Positions 1 through 6,248 of a DNA stretch of 7,726 bases are shown here, in pieces. A program made the position numbers and the translations under genes. The stretch is taken from NCBI GenBank assembly GCA_027592975.1, contig JAQCJS010000042.1, positions 1-7,726 on the forward strand, in the 5' to 3' direction. How positions within the stretch are numbered: position 1 is the first letter of the stretch; the number at the start of each line of letters is the position of its first letter. The notes beneath the pieces were generated by a model, which saw only the letters and a list, made by a program, of their open reading frames with translations, was not told the DNA's origin and searched no databases. This stretch comes from Chloroflexota bacterium. Its GTDB lineage: Bacteria > Chloroflexota > Dehalococcoidia > UBA2979.

Positions 1-118
1 CGGTCGCGCTCCAGGATGCCAGTCCGCGGTACCACGCTGTGCGGGATCACCGGTCGCGCTCCAGGATGCCAGTCCGCGGTACCACGCTGTGCGGGATCAC
101 CGGTCGCGCTCCAGGATG
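1..118. repeat. 50-bp tandem direct repeat, about 2.4 copies, overlapping the 3' end of the thiolase-like gene
   Basis: Positions 1-50 and 51-100 are identical by eye, and 101-118 repeats the first 18 bases before the sequence diverges into the thiolase-like gene body. Read on the minus strand, each unit carries the gene's last codons (ILERDR and the TGA stop) followed by about 29 bases of downstream sequence, so the gene end has been copied twice beyond the real stop at 97-99. The period is not a multiple of three and the gene frame is unaffected. Because the array sits exactly at the window edge, it could be a true tandem duplication or an assembly artefact at a contig end; the sequence alone cannot decide. 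Confidence 0.9.
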
Positions 119-1230
119 ATCGCGCCGGTGCCGATGCCCGTGTCGCAGAAGGAGAGGTGGGCGTCCGCGACCTGCGCCGTGGAGGTGCCGCGGACCTGCC
201 GCACGGACTCGATGAGCTGGTTCATGCCCTGCAGGTACGCCTCGCTCAGGTGGCCCCCGGAGGTGTTCACGGGCAGCGTGCCGCCATCCCAGCGCATGCC
301 GCCGGCCTCCACGAACGGGCCGCCCTCGCCGCGCTTCACGAACCCGTAGTCCTCCAGCGCGAAGATCACGAACGGCGCGAAGTGGTCGTAGATCTGAACG
401 ACATCAATGTCCTCCGGCCGCACCTCCGCCTGCGCCCAGAGTCGAGGCGCGGTCGAGACGGCGGCGGTGTCCACGTACGCGCGCTCGCTGAACCCCGCCT
501 GCGCGGCGGCGCGGATCAGCGCGGGCGGCTGCTTCAGGTCTCGCGCGCGCTCCGTGCTGGTCAGGACGATCGCGCCGCCGCCGTCGGTTTCGAGGCAGCA
601 GTCGAAGAGCCGGAACGGGTCGACAATCAGCCGGGAGTCCTGGTGGTCGTCGATCGTCAGCGGGCGGTCGTAGTAGGTGGCGCGGGGATTGCGGTTCGCG
701 TGCTCGCGCTCGGAGACCGCGACCCAGCCGAACTGGCAGCTGGTCGTGCCGAACTCGTGCATCCGCCGCCGCGCCAGCATGGCCAGGCCGTGCTGGGGAG
801 TGAGCAGCCCGAACGGCTCCGTGTACGCCGCCCCGCCCTGCCCCCGGCGTCCCGTGACCTCGCCGCGCCCGTAGCGGCGCCCGGATCGGCCGTTCACGCC
901 GCGGTAGATGACGACCACGTTCGCCAGTCCGGCGTGGATCGCGGCGGCGGCGTGGGTGACGAGGGCAGCACCCACGTTGCCCGCCTGGTTCACCTCGCCG
1001 AACCACGCGAGATCCTTCACGCCCAGGTTGGCGGCGACCTCTTCCTCGCTGGTCGTGTCCACGGACCAGCGCATCAGGCCGTCCACCTCGGTGCGATCGA
1101 TGCCGGCGTCGTCCAGCGCCGCCTGGATCGCGTCCAGCGCCAGGCGCGTCTCGCTGCGCCCGGAGTTCCGGGAGTATTCGGTCTCGCCGATCCCGGCGAT
1201 TGCCACGCGGTGCATGAGGGTGCTCGTCAT
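97..1230 (-). CDS. Thiolase-superfamily protein, lipid-transfer (SCP2-thiolase / Ltp2-like), lacking the usual nucleophilic cysteine
   Basis: A 377-residue protein with the fold signature of SCP2-type thiolases. It starts with VAIAGIGETEYSR (residues 9-21), has an LALDAIQAALDDAGI helix (30-44), a GEVNQAGNVGAALV segment where thiolases carry the catalytic cysteine (78-91), DPFRLFDCCLETDGGGAIVL (204-223), and a C-terminal LPVNTSGGHLSEAYLQGMNQ block (319-338) with CDTGIGTGAIIL (362-373). The 78-91 segment contains no cysteine, so a Claisen-type thiolase reaction is unlikely. Known relatives such as Ltp2 are retro-aldolases or acyl-CoA binding proteins that work with a DUF35 OB-fold partner; no DUF35 gene lies in this window, and one could sit just past the left edge. 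The length is normal. I chose the ATG at 1228-1230; it has no clear Shine-Dalgarno, and a second ATG at residue 6 (MHRVAIAG) is a fair alternative. It is divergent from the hydrolase/CoA-transferase pair. Family assignment is firm; substrate is unknown. Confidence 0.87.
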   Translation of the reverse strand: MTSTLMHRVAIAGIGETEYSRNSGRSETRLALDAIQAALDDAGIDRTEVDGLMRWSVDTTSEEEVAANLGVKDLAWFGEVNQAGNVGAALVTHAAAAIHAGLANVVVIYRGVNGRSGRRYGRGEVTGRRGQGGAAYTEPFGLLTPQHGLAMLARRRMHEFGTTSCQFGWVAVSEREHANRNPRATYYDRPLTIDDHQDSRLIVDPFRLFDCCLETDGGGAIVLTSTERARDLKQPPALIRAAAQAGFSERAYVDTAAVSTAPRLWAQAEVRPEDIDVVQIYDHFAPFVIFALEDYGFVKRGEGGPFVEAGGMRWDGGTLPVNTSGGHLSEAYLQGMNQLIESVRQVRGTSTAQVADAHLSFCDTGIGTGAIILERDR

Positions 1231-1236
1231 GGCGCG

Positions 1237-1242
1237 AGTCTA
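1237..1242 (-). promoter_or_regulatory. Possible -10 hexamer TAGACT for a leaderless thiolase-like transcript
   Basis: Reading the minus strand, TAGACT fits the TANNNT pattern of bacterial -10 elements and ends six bases before the chosen ATG. The same start has no Shine-Dalgarno. That combination is typical of leaderless mRNAs in some high-GC phyla. There is no convincing -35 hexamer at 16-18 bp, so this is only a weak candidate. Confidence 0.25.
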
Positions 1243-1340
1243 CACGGGCGCGCCAAATCATCGCGTCACTGGACAGCCTGCCCACCGGAGTCCGAGGATG
1301 CGGGCGTCCGAGGGATCTCGACCGGCTCCGCCGGGGTGTC

Positions 1341-1346
1341 AAGGAG
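1341..1346 (+). promoter_or_regulatory. Ribosome-binding site AAGGAG that fixes the hydrolase start
   Basis: AAGGAG lies seven bases upstream of the ATG at 1354. The open frame extends hundreds of codons further upstream, antisense to the thiolase-like gene, so this site together with the family N-terminus (MPHVAVNGVNLYYEERG) decides the true start. Confidence 0.85.
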
Positions 1347-1353
1347 AGCAGCC

Positions 1354-2247
1354 ATGCCGCATGTCGCCGTCAACGGAGTGAACCTCTACTACGAGGAGCG
1401 CGGCTCCGGCACACCGGTCATCTTCGTCCACGAGTTCGCGGGCGATAGCGTGTCCTGGCACCTGCAGATGCGCCACTTCGCCCGGCGCTACCGCTGCATC
1501 GCGTACAACGCACGAGGCTACCCGCCGTCCGATGTGCCGCAGGATCTGGCGTCGTACTCGCAGGATCACGCGGTAGGCGACCTCCTTGGGTTGATGGACG
1601 GCCTGGGCATCGACCGGGCGCACATCGTGGGGCTGTCCATGGGCGGCTACGCGACGCTGCACTTCGGCATCAAGCACCCCGATCGCGCGCTGTCGCTCGT
1701 CGTCGCGGGCGCGGGCTACGGCAGCGGATCCGCCGACCGCGAGGCGTACGTGAAGGACATCGAGGCGACCGCGGAGCGCTTCAAGCGCGACGGGATGCGC
1801 GTGATGTCGGAGATCTACACGCGCGGCCCGACCCGCGTGCAGTTCATCGACCGGGACCCGCTGGGCTGGGAGGAGTTCCGCGACCAGTTCGCGGCACAGG
1901 ACGCCCTGGGCCACGCGCTCACGCTGCAGGGCGTGCAACTCACCCGCCCGACGATCTTCGAGCTCGAAGCGGGCATGTCGGCGATGACCGTGCCCACGCT
2001 GATCGTCGTCGGTGACGAGGACGAGCCATGCCTGGAGCCGGCGCTGTTCATGAAGCGGCGCATCCACTCCTCCGGCCTCGTCGTCCTGCCGCGCACCGGC
2101 CACACGATCAACCTGGAGGAGCCCGCCGCCTTCAACCGCGCCATCGAGGACTTCCTCGCCACGGTCGACGCGGGGCGCTGGGCGATGCGCAACCCCGCCT
2201 CGCTCGGCTCGTCGCAGATCCTGCCGGCCGAAGAGCCCTCACGATGA
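1354..2247 (+). CDS. Alpha/beta-fold hydrolase
   Basis: A 297-residue cytoplasmic alpha/beta hydrolase with no signal peptide. The strand-turn VNLYYEERGSGTPVIFVHEFAG (9-30) contains the oxyanion-region motif, here HEFAG rather than the common HG-x-G. The nucleophile elbow is GLSMGG with Ser95. The acid is probably Asp221 in VVGDEDEP, and the base is His250 in RTGHTINLEEP. The stretch YNARGYPPSDVP (51-62) is a recognisable block of hydrolases found beside CoA-transferases. Residues 122-200 form the variable cap. Such enzymes cleave esters, lactones, thioesters or the C-C bond of ring-cleavage products; which applies here cannot be told. Its stop codon overlaps the start of the CoA-transferase gene (ATGA at 2244-2247), so the two are translationally coupled and likely act in one pathway. 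The roughly 25 residues after the last helix (about 273-297) look like a flexible tail. Confidence 0.9.
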   Translation: MPHVAVNGVNLYYEERGSGTPVIFVHEFAGDSVSWHLQMRHFARRYRCIAYNARGYPPSDVPQDLASYSQDHAVGDLLGLMDGLGIDRAHIVGLSMGGYATLHFGIKHPDRALSLVVAGAGYGSGSADREAYVKDIEATAERFKRDGMRVMSEIYTRGPTRVQFIDRDPLGWEEFRDQFAAQDALGHALTLQGVQLTRPTIFELEAGMSAMTVPTLIVVGDEDEPCLEPALFMKRRIHSSGLVVLPRTGHTINLEEPAAFNRAIEDFLATVDAGRWAMRNPASLGSSQILPAEEPSR

Positions 2248-3428
2248 CGGGCGAGACGAGCACGCCCGGGCCGCTGTCGCACATCACCGTGATCGATCTC
2301 ACCCGCGCGCGCTCCGGCCCGACCGCCGTCCGCCAGCTGGCGGACTGGGGCGCGAGCGTGGTGCAGATCTCCTCGCGCGCGGAGGACTACGACGACTTTC
2401 CTCGACGCAACTCGGACACGCAGAACCTGCGCCGCAACACGCGCAACATAACGCTCGATCTGCGCAAGCCGGCGGGCGTCACGATCCTGAAGCAGCTGGT
2501 CGCGAGCGCGGACGTGGTGGTGGAGAACTACCGCCCCGGCGTGAAGCACCGCCTCGGCATCGACTACGAGGCACTCTCCGCGATCAACCCGCGGATCGTG
2601 TACGGCAGCATTTCCGGCTTCGGGCAGGACGGCCCGTACGCCGACCGTCCGGGCTTCGACCAGATCGCGCAGGGGCTGGGCGGGATGATGTCGATCACCG
2701 GCCTGCCGGGGCAGGGCCCCGTGCGCGCCGGGATCCCCGTCGCCGACCTCTCCGCCGGCCTGTTCCTCGCGCAGGGCATCCTCGTCGCGCTGCTGGAGCG
2801 CGAGCGCTCCGGGCGCGGGCAGTGGGTCACCACATCGCTGCTGGAGGCGCAGGTCGCGATGCTGGACTTCCAGACGACGCGCTGGCTGATCGACGGCGAG
2901 GTGCCGCCGCAGGCCGGCAACGAGCATCCGACGACGATCCCCACGGGGGTCTACGAGACGACCGACGGCTACATCAACATCGCCACCACCGGGCAGGCGA
3001 TGTGGCGCAAGCTCTGCGAGTCCCTTGGCGTCCCGGAGATCATCGAGGATCCTCGGTTCGCCACGCCCGTGGATCGCTCCGCGAACCGCGCCGCACTGAA
3101 CCCGCTGCTCTCCGCGCCCGTGCGCACGCGCAGCAGCGCGGAGTGGGTGGAGGTGCTGAATGCCGCCGGCATCCCCTGCGGCCCGATCTACGACGTGAAG
3201 CAGGTGTACGAGGACGAGCAGGTGCGGCACCTCGGCCTCACCGCCACGGTCGAGCATCCCGCGCTGGGCGAACTGCAGGTGCAGCGGCACCCCGTCAGGC
3301 TCTCGCGCACGCCCGCCAGCGTCCGCAGCGCCGCGCCCGACCTGGGCGCCCACAACGGCGAGGTGCTCGCCGAACTCGGCTACAGCGCGGCGCAGATCGA
3401 GCAACTGCGCACGGACGCGGTGATCTAG
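2244..3428 (+). CDS. Family III CoA-transferase (CaiB/BaiF)
   Basis: A 394-residue enzyme of the usual family length that moves CoA between carboxylic acids. The N-terminal block LSHITVIDLTRARSGP (11-26) with QLADWGASVVQIS (31-43) is the family's nucleotide/CoA-binding start. It is followed by LDLRKPAG (71-78), ADVVVENYRPGV (89-100), and NPRIVYGSISGFGQDGPYADRPGFD (115-139). The expected catalytic aspartate is Asp168 in IPVADLSAG; in characterised family members this residue forms the acyl/aspartyl-CoA mixed anhydride. The C-terminal domain carries PTGVYETTDGYINIA (233-247) and GIPCGPIYDVKQVYEDEQV (309-327). The start ATG overlaps the hydrolase stop by four bases; a weak AAGAG at 2231-2235 is the only Shine-Dalgarno-like site, so coupling is likely. 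Within the family, formyl-, carnitine-, succinyl- or benzylsuccinate-CoA transferase or acyl-CoA racemase activity cannot be separated by eye. There is no membrane segment. Confidence 0.93.
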   Translation: MTGETSTPGPLSHITVIDLTRARSGPTAVRQLADWGASVVQISSRAEDYDDFPRRNSDTQNLRRNTRNITLDLRKPAGVTILKQLVASADVVVENYRPGVKHRLGIDYEALSAINPRIVYGSISGFGQDGPYADRPGFDQIAQGLGGMMSITGLPGQGPVRAGIPVADLSAGLFLAQGILVALLERERSGRGQWVTTSLLEAQVAMLDFQTTRWLIDGEVPPQAGNEHPTTIPTGVYETTDGYINIATTGQAMWRKLCESLGVPEIIEDPRFATPVDRSANRAALNPLLSAPVRTRSSAEWVEVLNAAGIPCGPIYDVKQVYEDEQVRHLGLTATVEHPALGELQVQRHPVRLSRTPASVRSAAPDLGAHNGEVLAELGYSAAQIEQLRTDAVI

Positions 3429-3464
3429 GCGCGTCTCCCGCGGGGATCCGCCCCGCCTCGCGCC
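3428..3464. terminator. Hairpin between convergent genes, probable bidirectional terminator
   Basis: Outer arms GGCGCG (3428-3433) and CGCGCC (3459-3464) flank inner arms GCGGGG (3440-3445) and CCCCGC (3451-3456) around a five-base loop. It starts at the last base of the CoA-transferase stop codon and fills most of the 44-bp gap to the DUF1501 stop. No T-run follows on either strand, so it is not a classic intrinsic terminator; a second small hairpin (CGCCC-tt-GGGCG, 3461-3472) is an alternative fold. Confidence 0.5.
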
Positions 3465-3472
3465 CTTGGGCG

Positions 3473-4786
3473 CTACGCGAACAGTGGGAGCGTCGGGTAC
3501 GACGCGCCCAGGATGTCCTTCGGCTCCATGTTGAAGCGCTGCGCGATCACGGAGGCGTAGACCGAGCGGAAGTCCGTGGTGAACTTCAGGTCACCGCCCG
3601 CATCCAGGCCGGTGATCGAGGGCTGCTCACCGTGGAGCCCTGGCCGCACGCCGCCGCCGACGATGAACATCGGGCCCGCGGTGCCGTGGTCGGTGCCGCG
3701 CGATCCGTTCTCCTTCACGCGCCGCCCGAACTCGCTCCACAGCAGCGTCGTCACGCGGTCGGCGACGCCCCGCGCCTGCAGGTCATCGTAGAACGCCAGC
3801 AGCGCGTTGGAGACGCCCGCCAGCAGCCCGTCATGCACACCGGTCTGGGTGGAGTGCGTGTCAAAGCCGCCCGTGGTGACGTAGCACACCCCGGTCGCCA
3901 GGTTCGAGTTGATGAGGTGGGCTGCCGTCTTGAGCGCCCCGCCCAGCGGCGACGCCGGGTACGCCGCCTTCGCCTCGTAGGTCCCAACCGTGGCGTGCAG
4001 GTCGATGGTCGACTGGTACGCCTCGAGGCCGGTGCGGGAGACGAAGGCCAACTGGCCGCCGTACTCGGCCTGGATCGCCAGCGCCTCCGCCTGCCGCCGG
4101 TAGAGCTGTACGAAGTGCTGCTGACGGCGCGCGCCCTCCGCGGGGAAGCGGCCGTCCGTCTGCAGGACGTAGGCCGGCACCGCCCCGATCGAGGGCACGA
4201 AGCCGTCCTCGCTGCGGAATGACAGCGCCTGCGACTGGCCGATGTTCGCCGCACGCCAGAGCGACTGGCGCTCGTGCTTCGTCGCGTCCAGCAGCCGGCC
4301 GATCCAGCCGGTGTCCGTGTGCTTGTCCAGCGAGGCGGTGTGCCAGATGTCCATCGAGCGGAAGTGCGAGCGGTTGGGCTGCGGGTAGCCGACGCCGAGG
4401 ACGACGCCCAGCTGGCCTCGGTCGTAGAGCGTCTTCATCCCCGTCATCACCGGGTTCAGCGCCAGCCCGTCACCCAGCGGCAGGGCCGCCTCCGGGTTGA
4501 GCGCGATGCCCGGGCGGGCATCGAAGTAGGCGCCGTCGCCGACCGGGGCGACGGTGTTCAGGCCGTCGTTGCCGCCCGCGAGCTGCAGCACCACCAGCAC
4601 GTGCCGCTGCTCAGCGGCGAAGTTCACCGCCGACTCCGCAGTGAGCGGGCGGGAGTCCTCGTCGAACACGGCGCGCAGGTAGGCCGGCGGCGTCATGGCC
4701 CCCGCACCCACGAACGCGATGCCGCGGCGGATGAACGTGCGCCGGTCGATAGGGCGCGTCAGGAACGTGTCGTCCTCGTAGGTCAT
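3473..4786 (-). CDS. DUF1501 family protein with Tat-like signal
   Basis: A 437-residue protein of the DUF1501 family, distantly related to the alkaline phosphatase/sulfatase fold. The N-terminus has a twin-arginine-like motif DRRTFIRRG (14-22) followed by a short apolar stretch GIAFVGAGAM (22-31), suggesting Tat-dependent export. Family motifs follow in order: LVVLQLAGGNDGLNTVAP (64-81), PNRSHFRSMDIWHT (137-150), TGGFDTHSTQ (305-314), and SEFGRRVKENGSRGTDHGTAGP (351-372), then DFRSVYASV (405-413). The GGND, FDTH, SEFGR and DHG residues are those expected to coordinate metal or line the active site in this superfamily. No enzymatic activity is established for the family. It is the second gene of a DUF1800-DUF1501 operon, 12 bp after the DUF1800 stop. 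The start is fixed by a good ribosome-binding site. Nothing is missing or broken. Confidence 0.92.
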   Translation of the reverse strand: MTYEDDTFLTRPIDRRTFIRRGIAFVGAGAMTPPAYLRAVFDEDSRPLTAESAVNFAAEQRHVLVVLQLAGGNDGLNTVAPVGDGAYFDARPGIALNPEAALPLGDGLALNPVMTGMKTLYDRGQLGVVLGVGYPQPNRSHFRSMDIWHTASLDKHTDTGWIGRLLDATKHERQSLWRAANIGQSQALSFRSEDGFVPSIGAVPAYVLQTDGRFPAEGARRQQHFVQLYRRQAEALAIQAEYGGQLAFVSRTGLEAYQSTIDLHATVGTYEAKAAYPASPLGGALKTAAHLINSNLATGVCYVTTGGFDTHSTQTGVHDGLLAGVSNALLAFYDDLQARGVADRVTTLLWSEFGRRVKENGSRGTDHGTAGPMFIVGGGVRPGLHGEQPSITGLDAGGDLKFTTDFRSVYASVIAQRFNMEPKDILGASYPTLPLFA

Positions 4787-4793
4787 GAACGCG

Positions 4794-4800
4794 CTCCCCT
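4794..4800 (-). promoter_or_regulatory. Ribosome-binding site AGGGGAG for DUF1501, overlapping the DUF1800 stop
   Basis: On the minus strand the TAG stop of the DUF1800 gene runs directly into GGGGAG, so the terminator codon and the Shine-Dalgarno share bases. The ATG at 4784-4786 is seven bases downstream. This places both genes on one transcript with probable translational coupling. Confidence 0.8.
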
Positions 4801-6226
4801 ATCCCAGCTGCGCCAGCGGCATCGTCAGGACGAGATAGAACAGGCCCTGCAGCGCGCCGGAGCGGTTCGCCTGCTGGAAGTCGAAGTGGGCGCCGCCCAG
4901 GTGCTCGATGAGCGTCGCGCGCGTTTCCGGATCGACATCCCCGCCGACGATCAGGTCCAGCGCGAAGTCCACCGCCTCGGCCGCGGTGCGCGTCGCGCCG
5001 TGCGCCTTCAGCAGCTCAGCGGCGTCCAGGTTCTGCGCGATCTTGCCGCGCCGCGTGACCTCGTTCGCGAAGTTGGCGCGTGCGAGGAGCGTGTTGGAGT
5101 TGATCCACGCCTCGCCCCAGTTCCAGCCGGCCACGCTGGGGGGATCGAACAGCGTCTGTCCTTGCCTTTTCGTGTCGCGGCCGACCCACGCCGTGCGGGA
5201 CGTGAGGCCCAACGCGCGCGATGTCTGTACCACGTACTCCACCGGGCTCTTCATCCGCCAGCGGTAGGCCGCGTCCGAGTACATCTCCGGCGACAGCAGG
5301 ATCACGCGCACCATCTCCCGGATCGAGGTGTCGTGCGCGAGGTAGGCGTCCGTCGTGCGGGCGATCATCGCGGCCGTCGGCTCCGGCACCGCGAAGAAGC
5401 GCCACAACTTCGCGCCCACGTGGTCAGCGCACTCTCGCCGCGACGTCACGATGCGGATGATGTCCTCGTCGCCGAACTTGCCCGTAAAGCCGAGCACGGT
5501 CTTCGTGCCGGCGTCCCACTGGCGAGGCGTGAACACGACACCGGTGGCGATCGGGAAGATGGACTCCGGGGTGGGCTTCTTCGCCGTGATGCGCCAGCCG
5601 GTGAAGGCGCGCGCGGTCTCCTGCACGTCCTGCTCCGTGTACAGGACGCCCTCGCCCAGTGTGAACAGCTCCAGGAACTCGCGCGCGTAGTTCTCGTTGG
5701 GTGCCTTCCCCACGTTGTTGCGGTTGTCCAGCCACACCATCATCGCGGGGTCGCGCGTCAGGGCGAGGGCCATGTCACGGAACGAGCCGAGCGCGCCCGC
5801 CCGGAGCCCCTCGTTCTGTCGGAGCATGTACGAGGGGTTCGCGACCTTGCGGACGCCCGTCGCCCAGTGGTCGTGCCAGAAGTAGGTAAGCTTCTCCAGC
5901 AGCGGTCGCCGCGTCAGGAGCAGGCGCGCGTGCCACGTCGCCTGGAGCGCCTGCCGGTTCTCACCCGCTCGCCCAATTTTAACATCTCGCAGCGCACGCT
6001 CGCGGAAGGCGGCCGCGACTGCCTCGGCTGCGGAGTCGTCCACCCGCTCCGGGTGCAGCAGCCGGTCGACCGAGCCCTCCAGCCCCAGCGCAAGGTACTC
6101 GCCCAATTCCTCGGGCGAGTACCCGAAGCCGGCACGCCGCAGGAGGTGCTGGATGCGCTGCCGCTCGGTCGCGAGGGCCATGCCGTCGATCCTGTCTGTC
6201 GCATCGTCCCCGGAGCACGCCGGCAT
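4799..6226 (-). CDS. DUF1800 family protein
   Basis: A 475-residue DUF1800 protein from the ATG at 6224-6226. It has IQHLLRRAGFGYSPEEL (25-41) near the start, the helical block LLLTRRPLLEKLTYFWHDHWATG (102-124), and the family hallmark PNENYAREFLELFTLGEG (176-193), followed by QDVQETARAFTGWRI (199-213). Next come HVGAKLWRFFAVPEP (269-283), a KSPVEYVVQTSRALGL block (326-341), and FDPPSVAGWNWGEAWINSNTLLARANF (360-386). No signal peptide or membrane span is evident. The family is widespread and often paired with DUF1501, as here; its molecular function is not established. The start was chosen because GGAAGG sits eight bases upstream. The ATG at 6179-6181 (MALATERQ, 460 residues) is the main alternative. 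A longer frame to GTG at 6311-6313 would translate the 18-bp repeats as ECVSRI copies and is unlikely. Confidence 0.9.
   Translation of the reverse strand: MPACSGDDATDRIDGMALATERQRIQHLLRRAGFGYSPEELGEYLALGLEGSVDRLLHPERVDDSAAEAVAAAFRERALRDVKIGRAGENRQALQATWHARLLLTRRPLLEKLTYFWHDHWATGVRKVANPSYMLRQNEGLRAGALGSFRDMALALTRDPAMMVWLDNRNNVGKAPNENYAREFLELFTLGEGVLYTEQDVQETARAFTGWRITAKKPTPESIFPIATGVVFTPRQWDAGTKTVLGFTGKFGDEDIIRIVTSRRECADHVGAKLWRFFAVPEPTAAMIARTTDAYLAHDTSIREMVRVILLSPEMYSDAAYRWRMKSPVEYVVQTSRALGLTSRTAWVGRDTKRQGQTLFDPPSVAGWNWGEAWINSNTLLARANFANEVTRRGKIAQNLDAAELLKAHGATRTAAEAVDFALDLIVGGDVDPETRATLIEHLGGAHFDFQQANRSGALQGLFYLVLTMPLAQLG
6094..6123. repeat. Perfect inverted repeat (11-bp arms, 8-base loop) inside DUF1800
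   Basis: The arms GGTACTCGCCC (6094-6104) and GGGCGAGTACC (6113-6123) are exact reverse complements around the loop AATTCCTC. It falls about 100 bases into the DUF1800 gene, over the codons for GYSPEELGEYL. In mRNA it would form a stable stem-loop. It may be a chance result of near-palindromic coding, since it encodes an expected family segment. Confidence 0.6.
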
Positions 6227-6234
6227 TTCGTACA

Positions 6235-6240
6235 CCTTCC
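6235..6240 (-). promoter_or_regulatory. Ribosome-binding site GGAAGG for DUF1800
   Basis: On the minus strand GGAAGG ends eight bases before the ATG at 6226. It lies downstream of the repeat array, so it supports a start after the repeats rather than inside them. A competing AGGA is eight bases ahead of the ATG at 6181. Confidence 0.6.
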
Positions 6241-6248
6241 AGCCGCAT

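Larger units (their letters stand above)
1231..1353. promoter_or_regulatory. Divergent intergenic region between thiolase-like gene and hydrolase
   Basis: This 123-bp gap should hold promoters for both directions. Visible structure includes an 8-bp direct repeat GTCCGAGG at 1290-1297 and 1306-1313 (16 bp apart, about one and a half helical turns) and a short hairpin CCGGC-tcc-GCCGG at 1322-1334, just ahead of the hydrolase ribosome-binding site. No good sigma-70 -35/-10 pair is evident on the plus strand. A shared regulator for the divergent genes is plausible from the layout, but no regulator gene is nearby. Confidence 0.35.

Noticed and set aside
16..2247. A 743-residue plus-strand open frame running from the left edge through the hydrolase
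   Set aside because: Only the part from 1354 has family similarity. The upstream half is antisense to the thiolase-like gene and is a GC-driven shadow rich in Arg, Ala and Gly. A good ribosome-binding site marks the internal start.
1815..3404. A 529-residue minus-strand frame opposite the hydrolase end and the CoA-transferase
   Set aside because: No family motifs; the plus strand encodes both enzymes with catalytic residues intact.
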